Source: Parascedosporium putredinis (taxonomy: Eukaryota > Ascomycota > Sordariomycetes > Microascales > Microascaceae). Taken from it: a stretch of 64,000 bases of DNA. A model generated the notes under the pieces. That model did not search any database, was not told the origin of the DNA, and saw nothing but the letters and a program-made list of their open reading frames with translations. Below, one piece after another: positions 1 to 12,300 of the stretch; the stretch's first letter is position 1, and each line of letters starts with the position of its first letter. The stretch covers positions 682,001 to 746,000 of the forward strand of contig CASHTG010000016.1 of NCBI GenBank assembly GCA_949357655.1, written 5' to 3'. Position numbers and translations under genes: made by a program.

Positions 1-1192
1 GTTGGCGGCCACCGTAGCAAGACTGTCTGGACAGTTGTTCTCTAAGGGCGAGTTCACGGTGGAAGACTCTAGCGCGTAGCCAGGGCAGCGCTCGACCAAG
101 CCTTTGTAGTACGCGACAAGTACATCCGGGTTAGGAACGATCCTCCAGTCGACCCGGTAGAGAAACTCGAGCTCGAGAAGCTTAAGCTCAGCAACGCGGA
201 CCCCGCCAACCTTTGCGTAGGTAGCGTTGTTCCAAAAGGAGTCTGAGAGACCCTTGGCCGCAACAGTGGCTGCAGTGATGAGAAAGCGGTGGACGGTCAA
301 GGTATTGATGGTAAATTCGGGATAGAGCGCACAGAGGCGGTCAATATAGTAAACCATGGATAGCAGCAATGGTGGCGACAAGGTCGCATGGTGCGCAAGT
401 CGATTAAGATAATCTAAAACAGATATGCCTGGCGCAGTCTAGTTTATCATCAGGTTAGAATTCCAAGAAGCTCCCGGTCAGAAGTGACAGTACAGGGGCG
501 TCGCTACATACCTCGAATGAAAACGAGTTAAGCTACCGGAGCGCAGGGCCAGGCCATCGTTGGTCTCTATCAGCTCCGACAACATGTGGGCTATGAGCAC
601 AACCATGTCGCTCACGGCGCAGTGCTCGTATGCTAACGGAAGCGCTTTCGGGTCGGCCGGCAACGTTCTATGCCGCTGGGCTGGCCTCGCCTGGTCTTGG
701 GGGTTGGTGGCTTGCGGGGCCCGCGAAGAGTCCTCTGGGGGCGCGCCTGCGGCGGTTCAGGAGAGTTAGGTCGCCGTTTAGAGGACGGCGGCTTTTTGGG
801 CGGCGTCGCGGTACTCGACTGCGAGTTAGTGTTATTGGGTGGTCTATGGACCGCAACAAGCTGGGGGTCGTTCGAATCGGTGGGTTGAGTCGAGGAGTTT
901 CGCATCGGCGGCGCAACCCCTGAGGGTGAGTCGACGCCGGCGTTCTCTTGGGGGCGGGAGCCCGTGCTATGTTAGAAGGGGACGACATCAGGGCCGAGGT
1001 GGTCCTGGCCGTCAGGGAGGTAGTTGTCGATTTAGGAGACTGCGATATGGTGGAACTTTGGCGACTGGTGCGTGACGAGGAGGGGAGTGGAGGCGACCCT
1101 TGTGGCGTTCTAGCAGGGACGTAGTGAAATGATCGAGGAGAAACATTCTTGGTGGGATTAGGACTAGTTATCACGGGTGAGGTTGTCAACAT
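1..1192 (-). CDS. PHO80-like cyclin (PHO85-type CDK partner), partial at left edge
   Basis: Regulatory cyclin of the Pho80/Pcl family, which binds and directs a Pho85-type cyclin-dependent kinase (phosphate, glycogen or cell-cycle signalling). The start is the ATG at 1192-1190. About the first 190 residues are low-complexity S/T/P/Q. The cyclin box begins near 660 and shows YEHCAVSDMVVLIAHMLSEL and LTRFHSR, then SVLDYLNRLAHHATLSPP, YYIDRLC, TVHRFLITAATVAAKGLSD and SFWNNATYAKVGGV, the usual order in this family. One intron runs from the donor at 511 (GTATGT) to about 429, with a CTAAC branch site. The frame shifts at a GGGG run (917-920 on +) and a GGGGG run (699-703), each one base short. The exon junction at 428-512 also does not close in phase, so a further base may be missing there. 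The C-terminus lies beyond position 1. The family is clear; which Pcl/Pho80 subtype is not. Confidence 0.88.
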
Positions 1193-3224
1193 GGTGTTGG
1201 AAAGGCATCGCTTGGCGCCGAATATGTGAAAGTGTGGGTAGTTGCGAGAGATGGCCTGTCAAAGGTGGGGGATGGACCAAGCCGTGGAAGAGAGAAATAT
1301 CGGGTGCCGATGGAGGAGCCCATAGCAGTCTGCGTGGAGGACGCTACCACGGCATATGAAGGCCACGAGGAGAGCCGAAAAAGGAAAAAGTGAGCTCGAG
1401 ATGTCTCCGCACAATGGTTGCACTATCCCGGCAGAAGGGCGCTTTTGCAACGGGGTAGATCCTGGGGGATTGGATGCGCGGAGGAGGTTAGACAAGGCCC
1501 TTGACCAGAACGCTCACCGAGCAGACCCCATCGAAGAAAAAAGAACGGGATCAACGAAAAACGGCATGTACAATCGACGCGAGGTACGTACTGCCAATTT
1601 TAACGGAGCGTGGACTCTGATTCGCTCATCTGCCAAACGAACGGCCAACGATCACCAAGGGATTGAGATATGGTGGGTCTGTTTAGTCATCCCGTTGGTC
1701 AAGTGAAAGGGCAAGTCGAAGCCGCCCAAGTTCAGCCGGTCGACTTATTGGGTGTGGCCACGGGGAACATTGACTTTGCAGCAGCTCAAGCGTAGATGCA
1801 GGACGTGCGTGCGGCAGGGAACATAAAGACTGCCTCGTGCCAGCTCCGCCCAGAAAACATTTTCAAGGAAAGAGAAGGGGTGGAAAAAAGAAAGAGAAGA
1901 AAAAAATGAAAAAGAAAAAAGAAAAAAGGAAGAATAAGGAAAATGAGCCCCTTTCACTGCATAAAGACCTTCCCGATGTCCGGCTGGGCCTGAAGTTGAT
2001 CAAATCGACCAGATTGAACCTTGGAACCAATGGATCTATTTTGCATGCCTGGCCGCTAAACGGGGGATTAGCCGGACTACAGAAGTTCTCAGCGCTTCAA
2101 CAAGATCCTAAGCACTGAAGCGGCATCAGGATCAACAGTCAACCGCCAGCGACCAGTGGCATAAATCGCCGCCCGAAGCTGCGAAAATTCTCCATAGGCC
2201 AGTCAACCAGAGTCCACGTGCGCTCTTTTCAAGGTCAACAGTACTTCGATTGGACGTGTTGCCCACGCTACAAAAATGTATTCGAGTCATAGCACTGAGC
2301 TTGGCAGACACGAAATTTATTGAATTTGCACTACCTCGGTACACTAGTATAGTGCCTCCATCCCCCAGATCTCTAGAGGGATCGCACTCCGGACGCCTCT
2401 ACTGTGGCTCGGATCAATTCATTGATGGGGGCGAGGAGGGGCTCTAGCTGATGATGGTGGAGGAACAGCCCGTGTAGTGTAGAATAATCCATCAATCCTT
2501 CAAGTAACTTTATTTGGTTCCGTTCAGCCACTGCAGCCTTGCATTGGCTGGTCAGGCTCGCTCACCCTCCTTCCAACCTGCGATAACGGCATAGTCCTTT
2601 TGGTCCCGAGGGTTTTTGATTTCCTGCCTTCTGCTGAAAGAAGAAACCCTCTCCGAATGGTCCCTTTCGCCCGGTCGGATACCTTCTCTCGACAAATTCA
2701 TCCGCTTTTTGACGTCCTTGATTGTTAACATCTGGTACCGCCAGCTGTAACGAGAACGGCGGCTCGTGCTTTATTGCGCCGCATCAAGCTCTACCTGGCT
2801 TGCCACCTTCCGGGACCCCAGATTCTCCTCGATCCGCGCATCCCCCTCATCAAAAATTTCCGGACCTCGAACATCGACGAACTTGGTTTTTTTCCTTCAT
2901 TCCCCTTCTCATTGGGGGTTCCTCGTCAATCCAAGATAATACATCATAATCAAATCCTAGTCCCTCCTATAACAAGAGTCGGGCGGAGTATTAGAGTCGC
3001 GACAGCTCCATCACGTCATCGGGCAATCAGAAAGGGCACTATTACACGACCAAACTGCAGAGACAACGCATTTATCACGCACCCGGAGACCCGCCACCTT
3101 AGCGACCGACCGTATCCCGTGTCAGCGTGCCATCTTGCATGCTCAAGTGGTTTCTTGTTTTTTCTGAGAACAGGTAGCGGATCCATCCACCGTCCATACC
3201 GATACTTTCAAGCACACATCACCC
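1193..3224. other. Divergent intergenic region between the cyclin and GID5
   Basis: About 2.0 kb separates two genes that are read away from each other, so it should hold both promoters. It contains an A/G-rich stretch at 1866-1950 and a C/T-rich stretch near 2560-2720. No reading frame here has a recognisable domain; the lysine-rich frame at 1837-2118 only reflects the purine run. I see no tRNA or repeat element. Confidence 0.6.
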
Positions 3225-6200
3225 ATGGGTGATCACGAGACGTCGATGCTTCTGGCGCAGCTGCGCTCGGCGTCTAGCTATTCCGAGCAAGCAGCCGCGT
3301 TACGGTCGCTTAAGAATGAAATCGTCGGACACACGCAAAAGAAGGAGGCGTTGGTAGCAGCAGGCGTTCTGGAGCCCATTGTGCGCATGCTCTCGGCGTC
3401 AAGCTCGTCAAGCAAGCTCAACGGGAAGGACTCGCGCTTCAACGCTGCCCCCACGAGGACGCCGACCGAGGAGGAGGCGGTCCGGCTCCAGGCAGTCCAG
3501 GCGTTATCAACGATCGCTAGTGGTAGGTCGTCATCCAATACAGGGCTTGGCTCGGGTCACCCCCTCCGAGCGTGCACACAGGCTTCACTCTACTAAACTC
3601 GGCTACAACGCAGGCGGCTCACCCTTCCTCCCACCTCTGCACGCCACCGGGTCCATCTCGGCTATCCTTGCAACTTTATCGCCCCTCAACAACTCGCCTC
3701 ACGTCGTGTACGCCTCTCTTCGTGCCCTGACCATCCTAGCCGATGCCGCCGCCGTGGCCCCAGCCGGTTCGCCATGCGATCTCCAGATCCTCGCCGACAG
3801 CCTCTTTATACCCGCCCACATACATTCTCTACAATCCATATTACTCGCGGCCCCCCACGATAGCCTCACGCAATCCCAGATTACCTTGGCAGCGGACCTC
3901 ATTAGCCGACTCTGTCATGATGTCAATCACAAACTAGCTCTATCCAAGGCCAACGGGATTTTGGACGCTCTCGCAACCCGGCTTGCAGGCTTCATCATCT
4001 CTGACGGACTCGTGATACCCGGGGCTGAATGGAGCGACAAGGGTCAGCAGGGCGACGCGGCCGATTGTATTCCCGTACCTGCGCCAAGACTAGCCAAGAT
4101 AGCGCCCATTCTCAACGCTATAGCCGTCGTCATCGGGGACTCGAGATACCGTGCCTTCATGCTCCTCACATCCCCCGCCATCCTCGCAGTCCTCCCTGTA
4201 GCCCAGTTCATTCCCGCCCAGGCGGTTAGGGCCGCATGGCAGGTCGCCGGGCTTTCCACTTCTGGGAACGGAGAGTCGCTGGGGGCCATGGACTACCTCC
4301 TTCCTCCAATGCCGCAACGCGGCTCTCGACGCGCGCGGCGCAAATCGGCCGAGCCAAAGGAAAGGAAAGCGACATCCATAACATCGGTGCACGAGCATAT
4401 CCGCTCGGAATCGTATGGTCAGGGTGCGGACTCCCAGAGCGGCGATGGCGACCTACCGGAAAGCCCCTCATCCCGTATCTAATCTACCTGGCCCGCTCGA
4501 ACAATGATCTCGTACGCTTAACCGCGATCGCCGTATTGACGCCCTTGGTCAAGGCTGATTTCGTCACCAAACCGGCGCGAGAAACCATGATTGCTACCAT
4601 CATTATCCCGAACCTCTTGCAGCTAATGCGAGACCACCTCGATAAACCGTGCAACACGGACGCAAGGTTCATCGTCGATGGCGCTACCAAGGAGACGTGG
4701 GAGATACTCGAGCGGGCGCCAGTCCTTCTCGCCAGGCTTATTGTCGATCACGACGTCCTCCAGCAAGCATCTTACGACTGCAAGGCTATAGAGGTCCTAT
4801 CGAAGCTACTACAGGAAAGCTACAAACCTGCCGTCTCATCGCAGCCCAAAATGTGGTCTCCTAACCCTGAGCCGGGAATGGATATGGACGAGTACTCACC
4901 CACTTGCAAGCTCGGTCCGGCCGGGGAACTTCCTCTTCTACAACACCGCATCAGGCTACGCGAAAGCGCTCTTAGGGCGATCGCCGCGTCTCTGGACAAG
5001 GAGGATTACAGAAGGGCGCTCATGGAGCTCGACGCGGTTCCCTACGTCGTTGAGTCGCTTTCGGTGTATCCGGGAAAACCCTCGCCGGTCAAGGAGCGTC
5101 CCCGACGCCAAGGCGAGCAGCAGTCCGGGGACGCTCAGACCACCGCGAAACCGGAGTATGGGACAAACCCTCCGAGCGTGCTCATAGGTGCGTGCAATGT
5201 CGTGCGCATGCTCTCGAGATCTGTCAGTGTTCTCCGAACGGCACTCGTCGACTATGAAGTCTTTGTGCCCATCCTCAAGTACACCAAGCATCCCGTTGTA
5301 GACGTCCAGATTGCCGCGATGGCGGTCATGGTAAACCTCGTGACAAACGTTAGCCCCATGCGGGAGGTAAGTACAGCCCCGTTACAGTCTCTATGCTCAC
5401 TTTTCCTTTTTTCTTTTTTCCCCCTTCCATCACACCCCGATACGTATCACTAATATCTTGTTCTCTTTCCATCTTGCAGGCGCTCATAGACCAAGGGGTG
5501 ATGACGGTGCTCTGCGAGCATACGCGCTCGTCGAACCCGTCCCTACGACTTAATGCCCTCTGGGCACTCAAGCACCTTGTCCTCGAGGTCGGGCCAACGT
5601 TGAAGAAGGCGGTAGTCGAGGAGCTGTCGCCGGGATTGCTTTGCCGTCTCATTTGCGACGACACGGAGGACAACGCACTCGTCTCCTCGCGTGCGGCGAC
5701 TGATAGTCCTTCATTCAGCTCGGAGGGCGTCGACCTAGACGATGATGTCGATATGCAACACCTAGATGACCTGAAAGGGTTCGTCTTTGGGTCGAGCACC
5801 GGCGCCCCACAGGAGCTGGGGCGGGGACGTACGCGGATCATGGAAGATAGGCTTGCGCGATACCGCGAGTCGGAGCTCAATCCGGTGAGGAAGGCGCGGA
5901 ACGATGACCTTGCGATTCAAGAGCAGGGCTTAGACCTAATACGTAACCTCATCACGGGCACACGCAACGAAGTGCTGGACCAGAGCAGTCCCTCAGAAAC
6001 GACCGAGATGGTGGACTTCCTCTTTGCAGAGCTTGGGCAAGACCGGCTTTTTCCATACTCGAATCAAAGCTGCGGCCCAAGGTAATACGGCCGTTTTCTC
6101 GACGCAACTCTGGGCGCGAAGCACGGATGATTTATCCGCAAGCGAAGCTCATCGAGATTGTCATCTACGTGCTCGTGCATATTGCAGCCAGCGTGCCGCG

Positions 6201-6480
6201 ACATCGGCAGCTCGTTATCGCACAAACCAACATGCTTAAGCAGCTAGGGGCACACTTCAACAGCAAGGAGAAGTACGTGCGGGCAGCGCTATGCCAGCTC
6301 GTGACCAACCTGACGTGGCAGGACGATGCAGATGACGCGACTGGTTGCAATCAGAGAGCTCAGGAACTGAAACGGCTAGGTTTCCTCGCGAAACTAGAGT
6401 CACTTCACGAGGATGATCCGGAGCTAGACGTCAAGGAGAGGGCCAAGGGGGCCCTGTGGCAGATGAAGAAGGGATATTGA
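3225..6480 (+). CDS. GID5: Armadillo-repeat protein GID5/VID28 (ARMC8 homologue)
   Basis: Scaffold subunit of the GID/CTLH E3 ubiquitin ligase, which in yeast holds the substrate receptor for degradation of gluconeogenic enzymes; the metazoan counterpart is ARMC8. Exons are 3225-3522, 3614-5366 and 5480-6480, with GTAGGT and GTAAGT donors. The corrected product is about 1,017 residues, long compared with ARMC8 (about 670) but near yeast Vid28. Helical armadillo-type repeats run through most of it, for example LNALWALKHLVLEVGPTLKK and IPYLIYLARSNNDLVRLTAI. The end, around DLIRNLITGTRNEVLDQS, KYVRAALCQLVTNLTWQDD and ERAKGALWQMKKGY, matches the ARMC8 C-terminal pattern. Two one-base losses break the frame: CCCC at 4464-4467 and TTTTT at 6048-6052. 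Restoring one base at each makes exon 2 end in phase 0 and exon 3 divisible by three, which supports the model. Other armadillo families (Vac8, importin) fit less well. Confidence 0.87.
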
Positions 6481-7466
6481 CAGCAGGAGGGTGGCTCGGA
6501 GAGGTTTGAAGCTGGGCTGTGGTTGTAAATGCATGCGAGGAGGAAGGGAGAACAACGACGCGCCACCGATGGGCGAGGGCAGACTTCAACATGGCATGAG
6601 ACCCATTGAGGATGTTGGCGGCTCTAGGTGGGCCACATACATGCCTTTCGAGTTTTCTCCGCCTTTAGTCGGGGAGGAAGGGGAGCCCTAATGATTCAAT
6701 GTTCCTCTTTTGGAAAACCGTCGAGCCATGGGCGACTTGGAGATTGAATAACTGGCGAGTGTATAATACTGTGTGTATACGCCAATTCTTTTTTTTTTTG
6801 CTTCTCTTTGTTTAGGAACACCGACCGAAGGGACATGGACTCTACAATGGCATCGAAATGGTCAAGGGAGGTTTAGAGTTCTTGCGGTGGCCGACTCGGA
6901 GAACAAACGTTGCCAAATGATACACTAGCATGCCACTAACTTGGGCATTCTTATGCCTACATCCATCTGCATTTTCTTTAGAATCCCGTTATAACGCAAA
7001 TACATGAATTTTCTGAAGGATGCGAAAGGCGTGATGGTCATTGTGCACCGACAGCCTTGTCTCTCGCGATGGGGCCTTGGCTGCCTTGTCAAGACGCCCA
7101 TCACACGTTGCAGATGGGGCGTCCTAGTCAAGGATAAAGAAAAGGAAGGAGGATATAGGGAGGAGGAGTTGATGTCCGGTCCAACAAAGGGACTAATACG
7201 TGGCCTAACCGACCAAGTTCCCAGTACGATACCCATCATCCGTCCATGTAGGTGATCGCTCGAGCACACAAGTAGCGGTATCCGGTGGGTATCATGCTAA
7301 GAGAGAGAGAGGGAGAGAGATGGCGGTGGTCAGGTTTGTCGTGAGGTGCGCCCAAGGACGTAGGACGAAGGTCGGTAGCCGAGAGCTGGAAACGACGCAA
7401 TGAGATGGTAGAACGAGGAGCAAAAGTATCCGAGCAGCTTCCCTACACAGCTCAGTGCGTTTTTCC

Positions 7467-7494
7467 TTTTCTTTCTTTCTTTCTTTCTTTCTTT
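7467..7494. repeat. (TTTC)n microsatellite
   Basis: About six to seven consecutive CTTT units in a C/T-rich context. It is a simple repeat with no coding role visible. Confidence 0.85.
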
Positions 7495-8673
7495 ATCTAT
7501 TATGGATCCCTTTGACGTCTTTGTCGATCCTTCGGATAGACAAGGAAATCCCATGGAAGTGGTTGAACACGTTGGTAATTTACAGGCCCGAGAGAGAAAC
7601 TGGTGTCCGGCCACCGGGGCCGGCAGGAAGAAGAAGCGGTCACAAGCATGCTGCACGCAATCGCGAGATAGATCTATCGAACCCCGTCCCAAGAGAGCCG
7701 CCCTCCAAAATCCCTTGGAAACTGCATTCATGGTCCAGAAAAGAAAAAAAAAAAAGAAAAAGAAAAATCAACTACAAAACACGCACATACGCACACCAGA
7801 GGATTCGCAAGTCGTTTCCATTTCTCCATCTCATTTGCCACTTTTACTCTGTCACTCTCACCCGGCCTTTCTTGTCCAAGGTGCACCCCGTTTCATCTGA
7901 AGAGTACAAGCTCGATTGTCGAGTTTTTTTGTTTTGTTTTTTTAACGAGAAGCAAGCGAGAGCGTCGGCATACACCGCCCGTCGTCCCAGAGTGAAGATG
8001 CGTGCACAACGTGAGGGGAAGAGGGGGGAGGAAAGACCGAAAGCCTGCTGTGTTACTCCCTAATCTGCCTTCCTCTTCAAGGCCGCTTACTGGCCACCCT
8101 CTCCGCCGGACATCGCTGTTCGCGACCCAAGACGATGCGTGTGAGAGGGTGGAGAGAGTCTTCCTTGGCAAGCAGTACTTGGGGGGCGGATGATCTCTCA
8201 TGGTTTATCAAAGGGACAAGTTATCTAGGGTGGCTTTTGGGGCGTTCTCGTGTCCTCTTCTCCTTCTTGAGTACCAGAATACATGCTCAAGACTTTCCAG
8301 GACCTTTTTTTCCGAGCCAGCGGATAAGCCGGTTCTGAAGAAGTTCGCTTCCTCGAAGGGTCCTTTGATTGTAGGGCAATTTCCCTCGGAACTACACGAG
8401 TCGCCCATCAGGGGGTTTGCCAGGCTCTCGCTAACTGAGCGAGTCGGCGAATCCGTTCTACGCGGCTTCACCACGGGGCAGGTGTATCGGCACTCGATGG
8501 CTTCACGGGCATCGCGCGTAGATAGCACACGGGGTAGTGCAGGACACTTGGATGGGCAAAAGAGACGTCGACTTGTGGGAAGAAGCGTCGTGGCCACCAT
8601 GGACGTTTGCTCTGCCTGTGTTGGGTCATTTCGGTATCTCAATGGGAGGGGGCTGGAGAAGCCTGGTCTTTTC

Positions 8674-8709
8674 TCTCTGCACTCTCTGCACTCTCTGCAC
8701 TCTCTGCAC
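8674..8709. repeat. Four exact tandem copies of the nonamer TCTCTGCAC
   Basis: A minisatellite with a 9-bp period and four perfect copies, flanked by unique sequence. On the minus strand it would read as repeated Arg-Glu-Cys, but no supported gene covers it. Confidence 0.9.
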
Positions 8710-9217
8710 TTCCGTGTCTCCGAAGATTGGGAAAAGGTCAACATGACCCGAATAGGCGGGAGACGGGGAACTTGATGTAGACAATGTTTCCCTCCCAATG
8801 TATGTCTATATAATATATAGGTCGACAGCGTATGCATATGGTGGAGCGAGGGCGGCCAAGACGGGAAATGGGGATGCCCAAAACCCATCGACTCAATCCC
8901 CATCATATGCATCCATACCCATATCCAGGGCAACGGTGACACGACATCGCGTTCGCCATCCGCACCCTCACCCTCCTTTTTTCTTCTATACTTCCCTCTA
9001 TACATGTTCTCTTCAGGGCCCGTCGCGTGAAGATGTGCGGCCAGCGAGGCTTTGGGGTTTGGCTTGGACAATTAATATACATCCATTGTTTGCTCCTCCA
9101 CTTCTTTTCTTCCCCACTGCCATTTTACAACACACACTCCGGGGATCATTCACCCGAGGGCGAGGTTGACCAAGAATTATAAAGACGGCAGAGAAGGGTG
9201 GAGAAGGCTAAAAAAGG

Positions 9218-9220
<3 letters not shown>

Positions 9221-9289
<69 letters not shown>

Positions 9290-9301
9290 GAGTGTGTGTG
9301 T
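9221..9301. repeat. Compound (GA)n-(GT)n microsatellite
   Basis: A GA tract of nearly 60 bp, one GG interruption, a further short GA tract and a (GT)n tail. It is the longest dinucleotide repeat in the window and is likely to vary in length between strains. Confidence 0.92.
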
Positions 9302-12300
9302 GCAAGAATAGAAGGATATACTTGTATAAAGACCGTACATATATGGAAAAGGAAGGTGACGATATAAGGCGTGATGGACTTGAGAGACGGTCTGGCCTCT
9401 ATCTCGATGCCTACCAACATTTTGATATATTCCGCTTGCCAGAACACCATCTGCGAGAATCAAGGAAGACACAGGCACCACGTTGGAATAACATGCACAT
9501 AATTCCTATAATCCCCCATTCTAAAACTGAAAAAATCCAAACGGCCGGTGGCGGGACATGGCAGCTCACGATAGAATGAGCAGACCAGCATTCACGACGG
9601 AAGAGGGGCCGAGACTCTATTAAATTGAAGGAGAACCAGTTTTGGGGCCGGCTTCTCGCAGTCTTCCATACAGTCGCGGGATCAGGGGAAGAACGGGCCC
9701 AAGCAACGTTACGACGGCGGAAGGCGGCAAAGGAGACGGGAAAAGAAAAAACGAGAAAAAAGAAAAAGGAAAGGAAAATGGCTAGCGGGAAGTCCATGTC
9801 TCCGCTTGCGGTAACGGCCGAGTCAGGCGCTTGAGTGACTGAGAGCTACCCATAACCCCAAGCCCAAGCGAGAAGACACGACCCAAGGCAGGAAGTGACG
9901 TGGTGGGGGATTGGGAGAGAGATTGATTAATAGAAGGGGAGAGAGAAAGGACCTGTCAGGGTACTTGATATCAATATATTGTGACGTCCTGCCGCGTTTC
10001 GAAGTCGGAAAGCCGGCCCAGGCACGCGGTAGATGAAGAACCAAAGGGCGAAGGGCGAGCAGAGAGAACATGGAAGGGAATAAAGAAAGGGACGTACGAG
10101 TAAGGAAATGGGCTCCAATAATTACGATAAAGTGAGCAGTACTCCTGTGTAAGCCTGGGGCATATCCACGACCTTTACTCCGTGAATCTCTCCCTCTTCG
10201 AGTCAACCTTTTTCGCAGGGCAGACAAGCCGCCCATGAGGGACGAGGTGCAAGCCGCGGAGTCGGTCGGCAAAGGGGGAGAGCGACTACTTTTTGGCCCG
10301 CTACGTCCCGTATAATTGGGCCGGGTCTCTCTCCTCCAGCTCCCAGCTTCCCAAAAGAAATGGATGCAACAATAGCAAGGAAGAGGGAGGGTGAGGGAGA
10401 GAACCGGGGCCGCGGGGAGAAAGAGTTCCATGGCTTTTCTACGGCGCAATTAAGAATGATGTCGCGTTTGACCTTTTTCCCCCTCCCTTCCTTTTTCACA
10501 TCATCCCATTGGACTCGGAGAGTTTTTGTCCTCTATGAGGGAGATTGCAAGGTACTTGCCGGGGAAAGCAAGAATCTAATTCAAGCTATAACAGGAAGAG
10601 GGGGTGTTTGGAGGGATGGGAAGGGAAGGGAAGAGGCTGGGGAGGGGAGCGATGAAGTTGATGAGCAAAAAGGCCTAGATCCCGAGACAACATTGTGGTA
10701 TAGTATGGAAAGACACAAGGAGAAGGGGGTGCGCATAGATCGTCACTGGAGGACGGGACCTTCATCTTTGATGGAATAACGCGGCTGGTGATATAGAAGG
10801 TTCCTGCTTCCGACTTCACCGAGTAGCTGGGACCAACGAGAGGCGGTGTTCGGGTGTGGGCTGGAAGAGGGAGAGAGGGGGGGAGAAGGAAAAAAGATCC
10901 AACGGGCCAGTAGGAGGGCGTTAAAGTGCTGGATACCGGATGCCAGGAGCAGAGATGCATGCCACCAAGCAACGTGGTCGCGTTTAGCCGGTTTGATATT
11001 GGGCAAGAAGGGTATCACAGCAAGCCAAATGTCTAGAATGGGAGGAGACGTGTGGTGTGTGTGGTGGTGTGTGTGGGCACATAGGAAAAGGGACCTGGCG
11101 AGAGACGGCAGAATGAGGCAGGGCAAAAGGAAAAGAAGAGAAAACAAAAAAGGCAGCATCTCTCTGACTTGTGCTTATTGCCGCGCCCTTGCCTCGTTCA
11201 TCCTGACCAGTTGCGCGCGCTGATATCGCGTCCCGCTTCTATTTTGGAACAGAGGATGCAAGTGAGCATCGCCACCTTGGGATACTTGTACATTCAACCA
11301 TTGCATCTATGGATCTATGTACTTTTTGGCAGCGAATGCAATGAACTCACCCTCTCGCCCTTTTCGGGACTGGACTCTGGGCCAGCCGAGACCTCTTCCT
11401 CGTTCGATTTAGTGGGTTCATTGCAAGAGGCGCACGAAGGAATAGACATCGATGCTATTGCTACCGTGGGTTGTGATGGGCTCTGAGACCTACTCCCCCT
11501 CCCCGTTGAGTTTTGACGAGATAGACGGCGGCACACTTTACCCATCCGCCGTCAAAATTGATCTCAGACGCGTCCCCCGGCCTTCCAGGCCCTCTTCCCT
11601 CGTTCTTCCATTGGCGCCTGGATAGTGCCTGAAGCAAATGCAAGCAGAAGCCGAGGGCATGAGGGAACAAAAAAAAAAGGGCTAAGAAAGCTCGTTCTAG
11701 AAGCCATCCTGTCTTTGTCGCCTTGCTCGCTTCCTCGTTGACGTGCATATTGATGCTCTCCCGACCCTTTTCGGTGTCTTTTGGATCCCGTCTTCCTCGC
11801 GCCCATCACCCGACCCAAAGTATGGGCTTAGAAGAAAAAAAAAAAAGATAAAGTGAGAGAAAAAGAAGAAGGGGAGCTGCAAGGATGTGTAAAAAGGGGA
11901 GAATTGAAAAGGTGAGAAAATCGATGCACCGGGTCGATCCCAAAAGTCCACGAAAACGGGGAAGCGGCGAGGATGCCGCATGGGATTCTCACGATTTGCG
12001 TTTCATGAAATTGGGCGGTGCACAGCACAGCCTTTTGCTCACTGGCTCTACTTGCCACGATACTGGCCGCCCGAATGGCCGCCCTCCCGAGAAGAAGAAC
12101 CAAAAAGAAAAAAGAAAAAGACGTTTGGCCGAACAAGATCAATGCCTTGTACATTTCTCCAGTGTGGCGCTGCTACTGCACATCAAAGTCCGAGGGAAGA
12201 AAGGGAAACCTTCAATCTTGGTGGTCCCGATAGTACTATTTCATCGAATCTCAATGCGTGCGTGTGTGTGTGTGGGCCCGAAGTCATCCCATGCCCGAAA

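Noticed and set aside
1837..2118. Lysine-rich small frame
   Set aside because: It is explained by the A/G run at 1866-1950 in the divergent promoter region.
8674..8709. Direct repeats considered as CRISPR
   Set aside because: The units are contiguous 9-mers without spacers, in a eukaryotic genome.
8208..9071. 287-codon minus-strand frame with repeated Arg-Glu-Cys
   Set aside because: The repeat is only the translated TCTCTGCAC minisatellite. The rest has no domain and mixed codon use.
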